64,000 nucleotides of DNA from Tillus elongatus (Eukaryota > Arthropoda > Insecta > Coleoptera > Cleridae), in contig OZ023264.1 of NCBI GenBank assembly GCA_964006375.1, forward strand, positions 11,170,225-11,234,224, read 5' to 3'. How positions within the stretch are numbered: position 1 is the stretch's first letter; each line of letters starts with the position of its first letter. Position numbers and translations under genes: made by a program. The notes below the pieces were generated by a model. That model saw nothing but the letters and a program-made list of their open reading frames with translations. It searched no databases and was not told the DNA's origin. Shown here piece by piece: positions 43,952-54,847 of the stretch.

Positions 43952-46900
43952 TCAGGTTCCCGGAACTTGGGTCGCTACATATCTTGGCATAAATGGCTTT
44001 AAATTAATTATATTTTGGATACCACGTGCTTCCTTTGTTTCATCATCAACAATACCGTAGGCATTTGGATATGGGTTACTGATAATGGTACAAGGACCAT
44101 GAAATAATAAGAAAAATTTCTTTATTAACCCATCCTCTGCACAAGATAAGTCATGTGTCCTTACCAACACCTTGTCGCCTACTTTGAAACTGACTGGTTT
44201 AGTCTTTTTATCCCATCTCTCTTTCCTTTTATTAGCCTTTGTCATTAGCCTCTCTCTTGCAAGAGCTAATATATCTCCCTCACCCGGTAGTGTCTTGGGG
44301 AAGTCAATATTACCAACTAACGGATTCGTCCTACTTTCCCCGAAATGGAGTTGACTTGGGCTGAAGCCGGTGCTGTCGTGCACAGCTTCATTCAATAGTT
44401 GCCCTACCTTTCTAATTTCGTATGCCCATCTAGTATGTTTGTCGTGGCAAAAGATGCGAAATAGCCTACCTATCTCCCGATTAGCCCTTTCGGTAGGATT
44501 CCCGCTTGGGAAGTAGACGCTCGTGTGTTTCACTAGTATGTTCTCTGTTTTTAATGCCTCAGACCAGCCTTTTCCCTTAAACTGGCTACCGTTGTCAGAC
44601 AAGATATATTTAGGACGACCTACGGTTGAGATGTAGTCGTTTAATAACCGGTTTAAAATAGCCCTTCTTGATGCTTTTTTTAGAGCATACAAAGTCACAT
44701 ACTTTGAAAAGCAATCCACGATAACAAGTAGTTGGGTCGCACCACCCCGCGACGGTGGTAATGGACCAATCAGGTCTAAACATACTATTTCGTTTTTATT
44801 CGTGGGTAATATCGAGTACAATTCTCCCTGGCATTTTGGAGATGGCTTTGACTTCTGGCATAACGCACACCCTGCTATTATTCTCCTTACAATCCGTCTC
44901 ATTTTCGGAAAGTAATAGTGGCCCTCTAACCATGCTAGGCATTTGGCCGATCCAAAATGTCCGTGATCTTCGTGTTCCTGGAGGATCAAGTCCTGAACGT
45001 GGTTATTTGGTACACATATTCTATACCTAGTATGCTTTGGATTATAATAAAAGAGGATGCCTCCTTGGTCGGTAAAATACGGTTTACATTTAGGGTCTTC
45101 TTTCTTAAGTTTTTCTCTAATTTTTCTACAAAACGGGTCCTCTTCTTGGGCTTGTACGATATCTTTAAAATTGTTAATTACCTTTTTCTCTAGTAATGAT
45201 TTAACCTTCATCAACACAATATTGGGCAACAATGCCACAGCCTTATATAACGCAATTGTGGACATTGCTGCAACAGTTGCTTGCCCTTTGATAGCAATAT
45301 TCTGAGAATCTGATCCTTCTACCACCTGTTCTTGATCGCACGGTCCTCTTGATAGACCGTCAGCAAGTACGTTGCCCTTGCCTTTGCAATATTGGACCTT
45401 GAAATTGAATTCCTGTAGATACAGAATCCACCTCGTAAGTCGGGAATTTAATAGACGACAACTCTGTATAAATGACAATGAGACGTGGTCAACAATTACT
45501 GTCAAGTCATGACCCATCACGAAAACACGCCACTGTTCCAAGCAAGCCTTCACAGCCAATAGTTCCCTTTCGGTTGTGGTATATGATACTTCAGGACCCC
45601 TCAAACTTCTGGAATAAAAGGCAATGATTTTCTTCTGCTGGTCCCTTCCTAACTGAAAGAAACAACCTCCAATGGCATAACCGGAACTATCTGTTTGAAT
45701 ATAATAAGGCTCCTCCGGCTTCGGATGACACTGCATTACTGTCTCTATAAAAGCTGTTTTAATCTTTTCAAACGCTGACTGCTGTTCTGTTCCCCACTTC
45801 CATCTTCTACCGTTTTTTAGCAGTTCCCTTAGAGGTATTGTTAAATCTGAAAATGACTCACAAAACCGACGGTCAAAATTCACTACTCCTAAAAAGGATC
45901 TAACTTGCCTTAAATTTTTAGGTACTGGATAATCCTTGATAGCCTGTATCCTTTTCTCGTCCATTCGAATGCCTTCCGCCGAGATTATATGTCCTAAAAA
46001 GCTGACTTCTTTCTGAACAAACTTTGACTTGCTTAAATTTATGGTAACACCAAACTCCTTAAATTTTCGGAAAACTGTCTCTAAATGCTCCAAATGCGTT
46101 TCCAGATCGGGGGAATATATTAAACAATCATCGACGTATGGAACGATGAAGTCATTGTCCTCTCCTAAGACCTGGTTCAGCGCCCTTATAAAAGCTGCAA
46201 CTGAAATCGACAATCCAAAAGGCAAAACACAGAAGACATACGTCTGACCTCCGTAAGAGAATCCAATATATTTACGATGTGCGGGCACTATGGTTACTTG
46301 CCAATAAGATGAATTTAGGTCAATGGTACTCATGCATTGGTTCGGATTAAATTTCAACAAAAGTTCGTTCGGGTTAAGGGGAATGACATGGTCGTTCCTC
46401 AACCGGGTGTTCAAGTACCGCGCATCTAAACAGACACCACATGAACCATCTTTTTTCGTCGTTACCACCAATGGGCTTACATACTCAGTCTGTTCCTTGG
46501 TTATCACCCCCCAGTCAATCATTTGTTGGATTTGTTTGGCTACCGCCTCCCGATGTATGTGCGGTATGGGATATGCTTTCTTGTAAAATGGCGAGTAGTC
46601 ATTTAAAATGATAGGATATTCATAACCCTTAATTCGACCAGGTTTTTTTCTAAAAATATTCGCATGGTCTAACAAGATATCAACCACTCCTTGTTTACCA
46701 ATACGACTCTCTATTTCCATTCCAGCGCTAATTTCTTCTATCATTTGATAAATCTCCTGCAATTCTTCCTCATTACTTTCATCCTCCCGATCCGTTGTTT
46801 GGACTACCTCTAGTTTTATCTGGGGATTTTTTTTTCTCTTCACCTTCAATGTACGCTTTTGTCCATCGAAAACACCTGTTAGTTCATTCTCTTTCATATT

Positions 46901-47968
46901 CAGTGATACCTCATAATCTTCCCAGAAATCACATCCTAAAATGACATCTTCGGTCAGGCCGGGTATAATTATACATGATTGTTTAATGGATACATCCTTA
47001 TCTATTTGTAATTCTAAAAACACTTGTTCCTTTATTTTCAAGGTTTTACCTCTTATTGCCCCGGTAATGGTTACGCCTCTGACCGGTAATTTGATAAGTT
47101 CCATCTTGTCCTTAATTCTATCTTTGAAATTCTGCGAACAGCAACTTATCTGACATCCACTGTCTATTAACATTTTTACTTTTAAGTCACAAATAAGACC
47201 CTCTAATATTGGCAGTTCTGGAATAGCTGGTAGTGTCCCTTCAAGTTCTTCGATAAGATACTCCGCTGTATCGTACCAGACGTTGTTGACTTTTGACTCT
47301 TCCAAATTGTCATTTAATTCTTCATTTTTTTTCGCTTCTACACCATTAGATAACTTTCCTGATTTACCACTAACTACCCACAATACTTTATTCTTAGCGA
47401 TTTTACTGTTCACCTTAACAAGCTCATTATCCCCTTCATTAGACTTTCCCTTAATCTCTTCTACTTTTCTCAATTTTAAATACCTGTCCGTAAACTCATC
47501 AACATCACACAAAGTCATAACTTCATTATTTTCAACTGCGCTTCTTTCATTCTTAAATTTTTTTAAACTTCTAATCCTTTTAGCCTGCATATTCATCTCA
47601 CTATTCTTGCAAAACTCGTCAAATTCTTTACTCATGCTGTCAAAAACTGTTCGCACCTTTTCTGTTTCGCAATTATCCTGTCTTGCTACAAGTTCCGCTG
47701 GTTTATTACTTTCTTTTACCCCGCTTCTACTCTGGCATGCTAAATTTCCAACTTGATCCCGTACCTGGGATTTTACTTCATTTTTATCTTCAATAAATTT
47801 TTTTCTTTCATTTACTCGAACCGTATTTCTATTATAACTCAATTTTGTAGTTAGGTCACCGCGAGAAGGTATTTCCTCTATTTTATCTACCTGGCTTAAA
47901 ATATTATTTTCACCTGCCTGAATGACATTTTGTTTACACACTTGAACTTTGTTATTGTAATTTTTCAT
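43952..47968 (-). CDS. pol: Gypsy-type Pol polyprotein (protease, RT, RNase H, integrase)
   Basis: Intact, 1338 residues from its first ATG. The N-terminal 240 residues are Lys/Glu-rich. Aspartic protease: LIDSG at about 267-271. RT: about 450-650 with VPYVDDCLIY at 609-618. RNase H: TDSSGYAIGG about 759-768, Glu in TERELLAV and VDH. Integrase: HHCC zinc domain about 999-1037, then D1065, D1125 and E1160 (DD35E) and a C-terminal SH3-like KVGDKVLVR segment. The frame is open upstream across the gag stop, in the -1 frame, so it is most likely made as a Gag-Pol fusion by frameshifting rather than from this ATG. No stop or missing catalytic residue was seen. Confidence 0.95.
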   Translation of the reverse strand: MKNYNNKVQVCKQNVIQAGENNILSQVDKIEEIPSRGDLTTKLSYNRNTVRVNERKKFIEDKNEVKSQVRDQVGNLACQSRSGVKESNKPAELVARQDNCETEKVRTVFDSMSKEFDEFCKNSEMNMQAKRIRSLKKFKNERSAVENNEVMTLCDVDEFTDRYLKLRKVEEIKGKSNEGDNELVKVNSKIAKNKVLWVVSGKSGKLSNGVEAKKNEELNDNLEESKVNNVWYDTAEYLIEELEGTLPAIPELPILEGLICDLKVKMLIDSGCQISCCSQNFKDRIKDKMELIKLPVRGVTITGAIRGKTLKIKEQVFLELQIDKDVSIKQSCIIIPGLTEDVILGCDFWEDYEVSLNMKENELTGVFDGQKRTLKVKRKKNPQIKLEVVQTTDREDESNEEELQEIYQMIEEISAGMEIESRIGKQGVVDILLDHANIFRKKPGRIKGYEYPIILNDYSPFYKKAYPIPHIHREAVAKQIQQMIDWGVITKEQTEYVSPLVVTTKKDGSCGVCLDARYLNTRLRNDHVIPLNPNELLLKFNPNQCMSTIDLNSSYWQVTIVPAHRKYIGFSYGGQTYVFCVLPFGLSISVAAFIRALNQVLGEDNDFIVPYVDDCLIYSPDLETHLEHLETVFRKFKEFGVTINLSKSKFVQKEVSFLGHIISAEGIRMDEKRIQAIKDYPVPKNLRQVRSFLGVVNFDRRFCESFSDLTIPLRELLKNGRRWKWGTEQQSAFEKIKTAFIETVMQCHPKPEEPYYIQTDSSGYAIGGCFFQLGRDQQKKIIAFYSRSLRGPEVSYTTTERELLAVKACLEQWRVFVMGHDLTVIVDHVSLSFIQSCRLLNSRLTRWILYLQEFNFKVQYCKGKGNVLADGLSRGPCDQEQVVEGSDSQNIAIKGQATVAAMSTIALYKAVALLPNIVLMKVKSLLEKKVINNFKDIVQAQEEDPFCRKIREKLKKEDPKCKPYFTDQGGILFYYNPKHTRYRICVPNNHVQDLILQEHEDHGHFGSAKCLAWLEGHYYFPKMRRIVRRIIAGCALCQKSKPSPKCQGELYSILPTNKNEIVCLDLIGPLPPSRGGATQLLVIVDCFSKYVTLYALKKASRRAILNRLLNDYISTVGRPKYILSDNGSQFKGKGWSEALKTENILVKHTSVYFPSGNPTERANREIGRLFRIFCHDKHTRWAYEIRKVGQLLNEAVHDSTGFSPSQLHFGESRTNPLVGNIDFPKTLPGEGDILALARERLMTKANKRKERWDKKTKPVSFKVGDKVLVRTHDLSCAEDGLIKKFFLLFHGPCTIISNPYPNAYGIVDDETKEARGIQNIINLKPFMPRYVATQVPGT

Positions 47969-47997
47969 TGTCCGAGTTATTTTCTCTGGGTGACCTT

Positions 47998-49602
47998 CTA
48001 TTCGTTTTTTTCTTGATTGGTATTCTGCTGTCTCTCTTCCTGTGTATCAGTTTGCACTCTGACTTCATTTATTCTTCCACCTGGAAGATAATTTCTCCCC
48101 CTATGGCCTGGATCTTCCCGGTTTGGACTAACATACTCGTTTCCCCTCGGGTTTTGGTAGGAATTATTGTTTCTTCCCTGCTGATCGTTCCTATACCTCT
48201 CATTTCTGTTCTCGTAATATCGATTACCGTTTCTATTTGGCTCCTTATCTCGGAAGTTATTGTAATTGCCTCGTTCGACGTTTCTACTGTCATTTCTGTC
48301 ATAAGCTTCCCGGTAATTATTACGGTCTCTTTCAAAACTTGAAAACTGTCTCCGGTTGTTGTATCCTCTTCTTTCTCCACCTATTATCCCATCCAATTTT
48401 TTCAGGTATTTGCCTACTTCCTCTAGCGTGTGTTTCCCTAATAAGGCTATATTGATTTCTTCCCCGAATTTGTTTTGCATTGCCTCTAATAGCTCTTCCT
48501 CACTAATACGTTCCCCAAAATGTTCTGCTAGTGCCATTATTTCCAAATAATAACCATATCTAGACCCACTCCTATATTGATCATACCGTATTGTTGCATA
48601 TGCCTTACCTTGTTCATTCGTACCCCAATATTTTTCTAAAAATAGTTCACAAAAGTTTTCAAAGGATGTAAAACCGTTTCGATTCCTTCCGGCCCATATT
48701 CTGGCTTCTTCTCTAAGTGCATCAATTGCCAATTCAATTTTGTTTATGTCCGCTAGACCTCGCGGTGTTAACTCTTTATTAATTTCTTTTATAAAGGCCA
48801 CTGGGTGTACATTCCCATCTGGATGAAACCGTATAGATAGTTTTGATAAATCGCCACCCATACTTCTAGTATTCCCCATGGAATAACTAGCAGTAATTGG
48901 GTTACCAGGTTCGAAAACATTTTTCTGATTGTTCATAATTTTCTTTTCACCTATCGTTTGCTTTGATAATTGTTTAATTATATCGTGCGACTTATTTTCC
49001 AATATGTTTTCTAGTTCACTTTTTGCTATTTGAATCTCGCGCCTTATTGCCTCTGAATTTCCATTCGTATTTTGAACTATCTTATCTGCATTTTTGTCAT
49101 TACTTTGTAGTATAGTCTCTCGACTACAATCAATATTTTCTGTCACTTCCCTTTTACATTCATTTACACTGAAGAATAATTGCTCTCCTCTCTCTTTATT
49201 TTGTTGTACTACCGTATCATATTTTTTTAATAATTCTTGATTTTGTTGTATTATTTTATCGTTGGCTATTTGGCTTTGTTGCATTATTTTCTCGTTGGCT
49301 ATTTGGCTTTGTTGCATCATTTTCTCGTTTGCCTTTATAATCCTATCGTTTTCTTCCCTACTTCTTTGCATCATCTCGTTCATCATTTTTATGTACTTCT
49401 CGATATTACACGTCGGATTTTGGTTATCCGTTACCTGACCTACTTTTACCGTTTCAGTTCCTGACACCTGCACTTGACCCTGATTACTCTCCTTTATCTT
49501 TATTAAAGGTTCATCATCCGATGTGTTGAAACCGTTTTTCTCCGCCATTTTTATTTTATATATTTGGATACTATCAGTATTATATGTTTTTTTTTTTCTC
49601 AA
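47998..49602 (-). CDS. gag: Gypsy-type Gag
   Basis: 534 residues from the first ATG; an internal MAEKNGFN start is the likelier one, because it lies after a short basic leader. Residues about 65-140 form a Gln-rich coiled coil with tandem QQSQIAN(E/D)KI units. The middle (LSIRFHPDGNVHPVAFIKEI to EEVGKYLKKL) is the capsid-like region with FCELFLEKYWG typical of Ty3/gypsy Gag. The C-terminus is Arg/Asn/Tyr-rich and probably binds RNA. No CCHC knuckle is visible. It ends ...NQEKNE-stop immediately after the slippery site. Confidence 0.9.
   Translation of the reverse strand: MRKKKTYNTDSIQIYKIKMAEKNGFNTSDDEPLIKIKESNQGQVQVSGTETVKVGQVTDNQNPTCNIEKYIKMMNEMMQRSREENDRIIKANEKMMQQSQIANEKIMQQSQIANDKIIQQNQELLKKYDTVVQQNKERGEQLFFSVNECKREVTENIDCSRETILQSNDKNADKIVQNTNGNSEAIRREIQIAKSELENILENKSHDIIKQLSKQTIGEKKIMNNQKNVFEPGNPITASYSMGNTRSMGGDLSKLSIRFHPDGNVHPVAFIKEINKELTPRGLADINKIELAIDALREEARIWAGRNRNGFTSFENFCELFLEKYWGTNEQGKAYATIRYDQYRSGSRYGYYLEIMALAEHFGERISEEELLEAMQNKFGEEINIALLGKHTLEEVGKYLKKLDGIIGGERRGYNNRRQFSSFERDRNNYREAYDRNDSRNVERGNYNNFRDKEPNRNGNRYYENRNERYRNDQQGRNNNSYQNPRGNEYVSPNREDPGHRGRNYLPGGRINEVRVQTDTQEERQQNTNQEKNE
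48004..48010 (-). promoter_or_regulatory. -1 ribosomal frameshift site A AAA AAC at the gag end
   Basis: In the gag frame the last codons are GAA AAA AAC GAA TAG. The heptamer A AAA AAC fits X XXY YYZ exactly, two codons before the stop. Slipping back one base enters the pol frame, which is open from here to the pol ATG at 47968. I did not find an obvious strong downstream stem-loop by eye. Confidence 0.8.
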
Positions 49603-50040
49603 AATAGAGAAAATGTATGTATTTAGTTTAATGTTGCTAATTCAATTCACTAAAATTCCCTTTGTACTTAAACTTAAACAATGACTACTATGTTATGAAA
49701 TGAAATCGATTTATCAACTACTAACTATAGGTAATTTACGTAACTCAAAGTTGGCATGTGCCTTTATAAGTCAGGTTGGTATAAACCTACCCAATATAAA
49801 ATATTATAAAGATTTGGTGAACCTAAAAATTTTTTGAAATAAAACTGAAATTTGCATCCGGCCTTTTTCTATTCATATATTTTTTTAAGGTTACACCCTC
49901 TGTTGCTACCCCCCTTTTTAAAAATTCCCCTGTTCATACTTTCTGATTATTTGTCTGGAAATTCCTCTCTCTTTCTTTATTTCAAATTTTATTTATATTT
50001 ACACATTTTCCTTTATTATTATTATCATTATGTGTAGCAT
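49603..50040 (-). other. Leader between primer site and gag
   Basis: About 440 bp of AT-rich leader. No ORF of note; it presumably contains packaging signals, which I cannot identify. Confidence 0.6.
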
Positions 50041-50128
50041 ATTACAACTCCCTTCGAGCCCCACCTTGATGGTGTCAATGAACTATTACAGCTCCCTTCG
50101 AGCCCCGCGTTGATGGCGCCAATGAACT
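50041..50128 (-). repeat. 44-bp tandem duplication spanning primer site and LTR edge
   Basis: Units 50041-50084 and 50085-50128 align end to end (ATTACA(A/G)CTCCCTTCGAGC...). Each contains a primer-site-like block followed by TGAACT. The inner copy is diverged (CACCTTGATGGTGTC versus CGCGTTGATGGCGCC), so the duplication is older than this insertion and is likely a family trait. Confidence 0.85.
50099..50122 (-). other. Primer binding site, resembling tRNA-Lys 3' end complement
   Basis: Directly after the 5' LTR (one base apart) the - strand reads TGGCGCCATCAACGCGGGGC. TGGCGCC plus CGGGGCTCGAA resembles the complement of an animal tRNA-Lys 3' end (acceptor end and T arm), with a two-base difference in the middle. 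The tRNA assignment is from memory of the family and tentative. Confidence 0.65.
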
Positions 50129-51094
50129 ATGCCCTATTGCCTTGATACTAAATGGCAACAGTGCACAAGATTTTATTTTATTCGTTTATAGAAACTCTGT
50201 ATCCCAGGGTGCGGGGCTGCCCATTTATCATATGTTACATGGTAAAGAGAGAGAATCCCTAAACAATTCCTGAAATATAAAGTTACGTACATATAAATAT
50301 ATTTCAAATTACTAACTAAATTCAGCTCAAAACAATTATTATACGAACGACGATAGTCAACTCTTTTAAGTCCATCACCTAAATAAGTAACGTAACAGCT
50401 GTTCGTAAAAATGTTATTTCTGTTGCTTTTAACTCAAGGTTAAATGCAAACATGAAAAATCCTTACACTGGACTGGTTCCTGGAAATAATAATGAACTTA
50501 TCTGCCACCCGCCTGTTGTAGCGTCAATGAAATGCCAGGGAAATAGGACGCTTCAGGTCCTGGACTAGTGGACTACCTCGTATAAAATATAGAAGGTTTA
50601 CCTTACAGGTTTGTGGTGAGACCTGGGTATCCCCGTCGTCGGCGTCTTCCTCGCCGTTAGAAGTAGTGGGTACACCTGCACTCGGCTCACCTGATGATCG
50701 TCCCTGATGTCGTTTTCCTGCTACTATTCCATAGAAATGAGCTATATAATCAGCCCCGTGGACGAACATCCAGGTAGAAAACGGTTCAGTATGGATGAAA
50801 CTACAGTAACCTTTCGTTTATATTTATTGAAATTAATAATCAGTATCACAACTATAGGAACTATGCACTCACAATATTTACTAAGATTAACACAGTACAT
50901 TTAATTAGTTAACAGAAATCATTCTAATTACAGCACGCCTTGGCGTCTTCCCCGTCTTAACCCTCTTTTCTCACCATTCCTCTCACACCTGCGACCGTTC
51001 AAACGGGTTGCGTGATTTTTCTACACCGTTGCGAGATTCACTTTATTTCTCTTACTTTAGTATGTTTCAACCCCCCAGTTCTGGGCTCAGTTCA
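50123..51094 (-). repeat. 5' LTR of the gypsy-type element
   Basis: 972 bp, contains the element's promoter on the - strand. Nearly identical to the 3' LTR; right-hand GTAT target duplication at 51095-51098. Confidence 0.95.
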
Positions 51095-52995
<1,901 letters not shown>

Positions 52996-53540
52996 GCGAC
53001 ATCGCCTTTTGGCGGCGGTCATGGTACCAAAAACGTGTGCCTCTTCTAATCGAGTTTGTATTTAATCAATTCCCTCACATGTTTCTAATATCATGAGAAT
53101 CAGAGAAATATGTTAACAGCTCTATTAAAAACAACATACATTAATATTATTTTTTCGTCAATCCTTTAACCCACGTTTAAACTTAAAAACTGACAGGTCG
53201 TTAGTCCCACAATCCTTATTGGTATCTTGTTTTTAGCTGTACTCATGTTTCGAACCCCCTTTTATAGTCGTTTGTAGTTTCTAGTAAAGCAAAGAAATCT
53301 AAATATAGTCTCCAGACAAGCTACGCCTTTAATTTATGTCCCTCATAAATAAATACACCTGGGAATTAAAAGTTTGTTAATATGCTCTATAGATTTATAC
53401 ATAAAAATGTCAAATACAGGTTGAATTTGTTTTCCCACGCATCTATTTGCCAAATATGAATTCCAGCAATATAATGTCTTCCTAAAATACGAATGAACTT
53501 AATTGTATTATTTTGAACGTCATAACGTATAGGTTTGACA
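52996..53540. other. AT-rich DNA, nothing recognised
   Basis: No supported feature. Confidence 0.35.
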
Positions 53541-53587
53541 TGATTAAGGAGAAATTAAAAGGCTTTCACTACCAGACAACTGTTTCA

Positions 53588-53640
53588 TTCTTAACCCTAC
53601 GCGTTTCGGCCCATTATTAAGCCATCCTCAGGGGTTTAGA
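53588..53640 (-). ncRNA. Hammerhead-like motif, left arm
   Basis: - strand: AAACCCCTGAGGATGGC, GGGCCGAAACGCGTAGGGTT. Stem I AACCC/GGGTT, CUGAGGA, GAAA, triplet GTA and a palindromic ACGCGT stem III are present. Stem II is short and one extra U follows CUGAGGA. Confidence 0.5.
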
Positions 53641-53700
53641 CCTAGAATGTAAAAAAAAGAGTGTAAAAAAAGTTTCTGACAACCATTTTTTACATTCTAG

Positions 53701-53751
53701 GTCTAAACCCCTGAGGATGGCTCAATAAGGGGCCGAAACGCGTAGGGTTAA
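53701..53751 (+). ncRNA. Hammerhead-like motif, right arm
   Basis: The mirror copy of the left-arm motif: AAACCCCTGAGGATGGCTC, GGGGCCGAAACGCGTAGGGT. Same intact boxes and the same extra U. Confidence 0.5.
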
Positions 53752-53859
53752 GAATAAAAAGGTTGTCTGGTAGTGAAAGCCTTCTAATTTCTCTTTAATC
53801 ACTTAATTGTAGGTCCTTTAGTTTAACCCTGGAAAATTATTAATATTAACTACATAAGT

Positions 53860-54345
53860 ACAGTGGCGACTCGTGGGTGTGTTACATGGGTGGGCACAGG
53901 ATTCGTGAGTTGTGTTGGATCTTCATATTAATCACAATTTCTTGTTTTTTCAATCACCCTGTGATTGACTTGGACACTAGCTACCTGGAATTCGTTCTGA
54001 ATATTGTGTGGAAGGGTGTGTACCTGCTTGAGGTACCTGCGCACCTCCACTTACCAGGATAAAAATATGCTGGTGAAGGAGTTATCACATTATTAGTATT
54101 ATTATTGTGACCGTAACGTCTAGTGCAGTTTAAGTTTTAGTACACCCTTTGTAACAGTGCAGCATTTCTGTAAATTTATGTGTAGAATAAATAAGTTCAG
54201 TTTATTCTTGACCCGTTTAATTATTTGAATCACAACAGTTCATCGAGTAATTACAAATCACAAGGTCCTTCGAGTAATCACAAATCACAACAAGGAGGAT
54301 TGGCTATTAGAAACCAGTGGCGCCGCAGACGAAAATTTTCAAGGT
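53860..54345 (+). mobile_element. Possible BEL/Pao LTR and leader remnant
   Basis: GATAAAAATATGC (TATA-like) and, about 120 bp later, AGAATAAATAAG (polyadenylation-like) sit in LTR-like order. A repeated TCGAGTAATTACAAATCACA / GTCCTTCGAGTAATCACAAA follows; GGTCCTTCGAG is common at BEL/Pao primer regions. No ORF or second LTR was found, so this is tentative. Confidence 0.3.
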
Positions 54346-54535
54346 AACGCGTTTTCCTAACACTTCAGAATTTCAACGAAAAATTCTTTGATACAAAAAT
54401 ATAGACTTTCACAAGAATATTTTTTGGGAAATTGGTATCTATTTGAAATAATATTTAATCACGAGTATCGAGGGCATAAATAAGTTAAAAGAATGGGTGG
54501 CAACATGTGAAAAATTTGATACAGGTCTCTTACCG

Positions 54536-54843
54536 TTACTTGTAGAGGAAATCAGCTCGCCTGTCCTTATTGTTCACAAAAATGTTAATCACTTTTTCAT
54601 TAAAGTCCAGGATTTGTTTCACATTTTTTTCTTGATGGACAACTTGGCCAATGCTGTGTGTCTTGGCTTAGGGTATTTCATAAAAATATCTTAACGTGTT
54701 TTAAAGTAGAAAAGCACCTTTCGCTTTCTGAAGTGGTCATTGGAATCGTTGCTACAATATAACATAGTTTATAAATTTCGGAAAATGCTTCGTTAAGATT
54801 ATTTTCCTTCAGAAAATATAAGAAAGCACTAAGACCTTCCATA
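54536..54843 (-). pseudogene. hAT-superfamily transposase C-terminal fragment
   Basis: The - strand reads LSAFLYFLKENNLNEAFSEI, then YIVATIPMTTSESERCFSTL, KHVKIF, a stop/frameshift region, and FNEKVINIFVNNKDRRADFL before a terminal YK-stop. The IPxTxxxxERxFSxLKxxK pattern is the hAT dimerisation (hATC) domain of insect TTF/ZMYM-type transposases. The zinc finger and catalytic region are absent. Confidence 0.7.
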
Positions 54844-54847
54844 GATT

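Larger units (their letters stand above)
42465..51094 (-). mobile_element. Complete Ty3/gypsy LTR retrotransposon (8.63 kb)
   Basis: Two LTRs (971 and 972 bp) with TGAACT...AGTTCA ends, a primer site, gag, pol with PR-RT-RNase H-IN order, and a G-rich tract before the 3' LTR, all on the - strand. The 4-bp target duplication GTAT sits at 42461-42464 and 51095-51098. By eye the LTRs differ at two substitutions and one single-base indel, so the insertion is recent. No env-like ORF exists. Both ORFs are uninterrupted, so the copy may be competent. It lies antisense in the myosin intron. Confidence 0.95.
53541..53801. mobile_element. Large palindrome with a hammerhead-like motif in each arm
   Basis: Left arm 53541-53654 and right arm 53688-53801 are inverted copies of about 114 bp with few differences, around a 33-bp spacer. 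They share TGATTAA(A)GGAGAAATTA, CACTACCAGACAAC, CCCTACGCGTTTCGGCCC and TCTAGG. As RNA it would form a long hairpin. The isolated single relative is at 37038. Confidence 0.8.

Noticed and set aside
46029..48342. Several + strand frames of 60-157 codons opposite gag and pol
   Set aside because: Antisense shadows of the intact gypsy ORFs.
54497..54694. 65-codon + strand frame
   Set aside because: It is the antisense of the hAT transposase remnant, which gives a far better match on the - strand.
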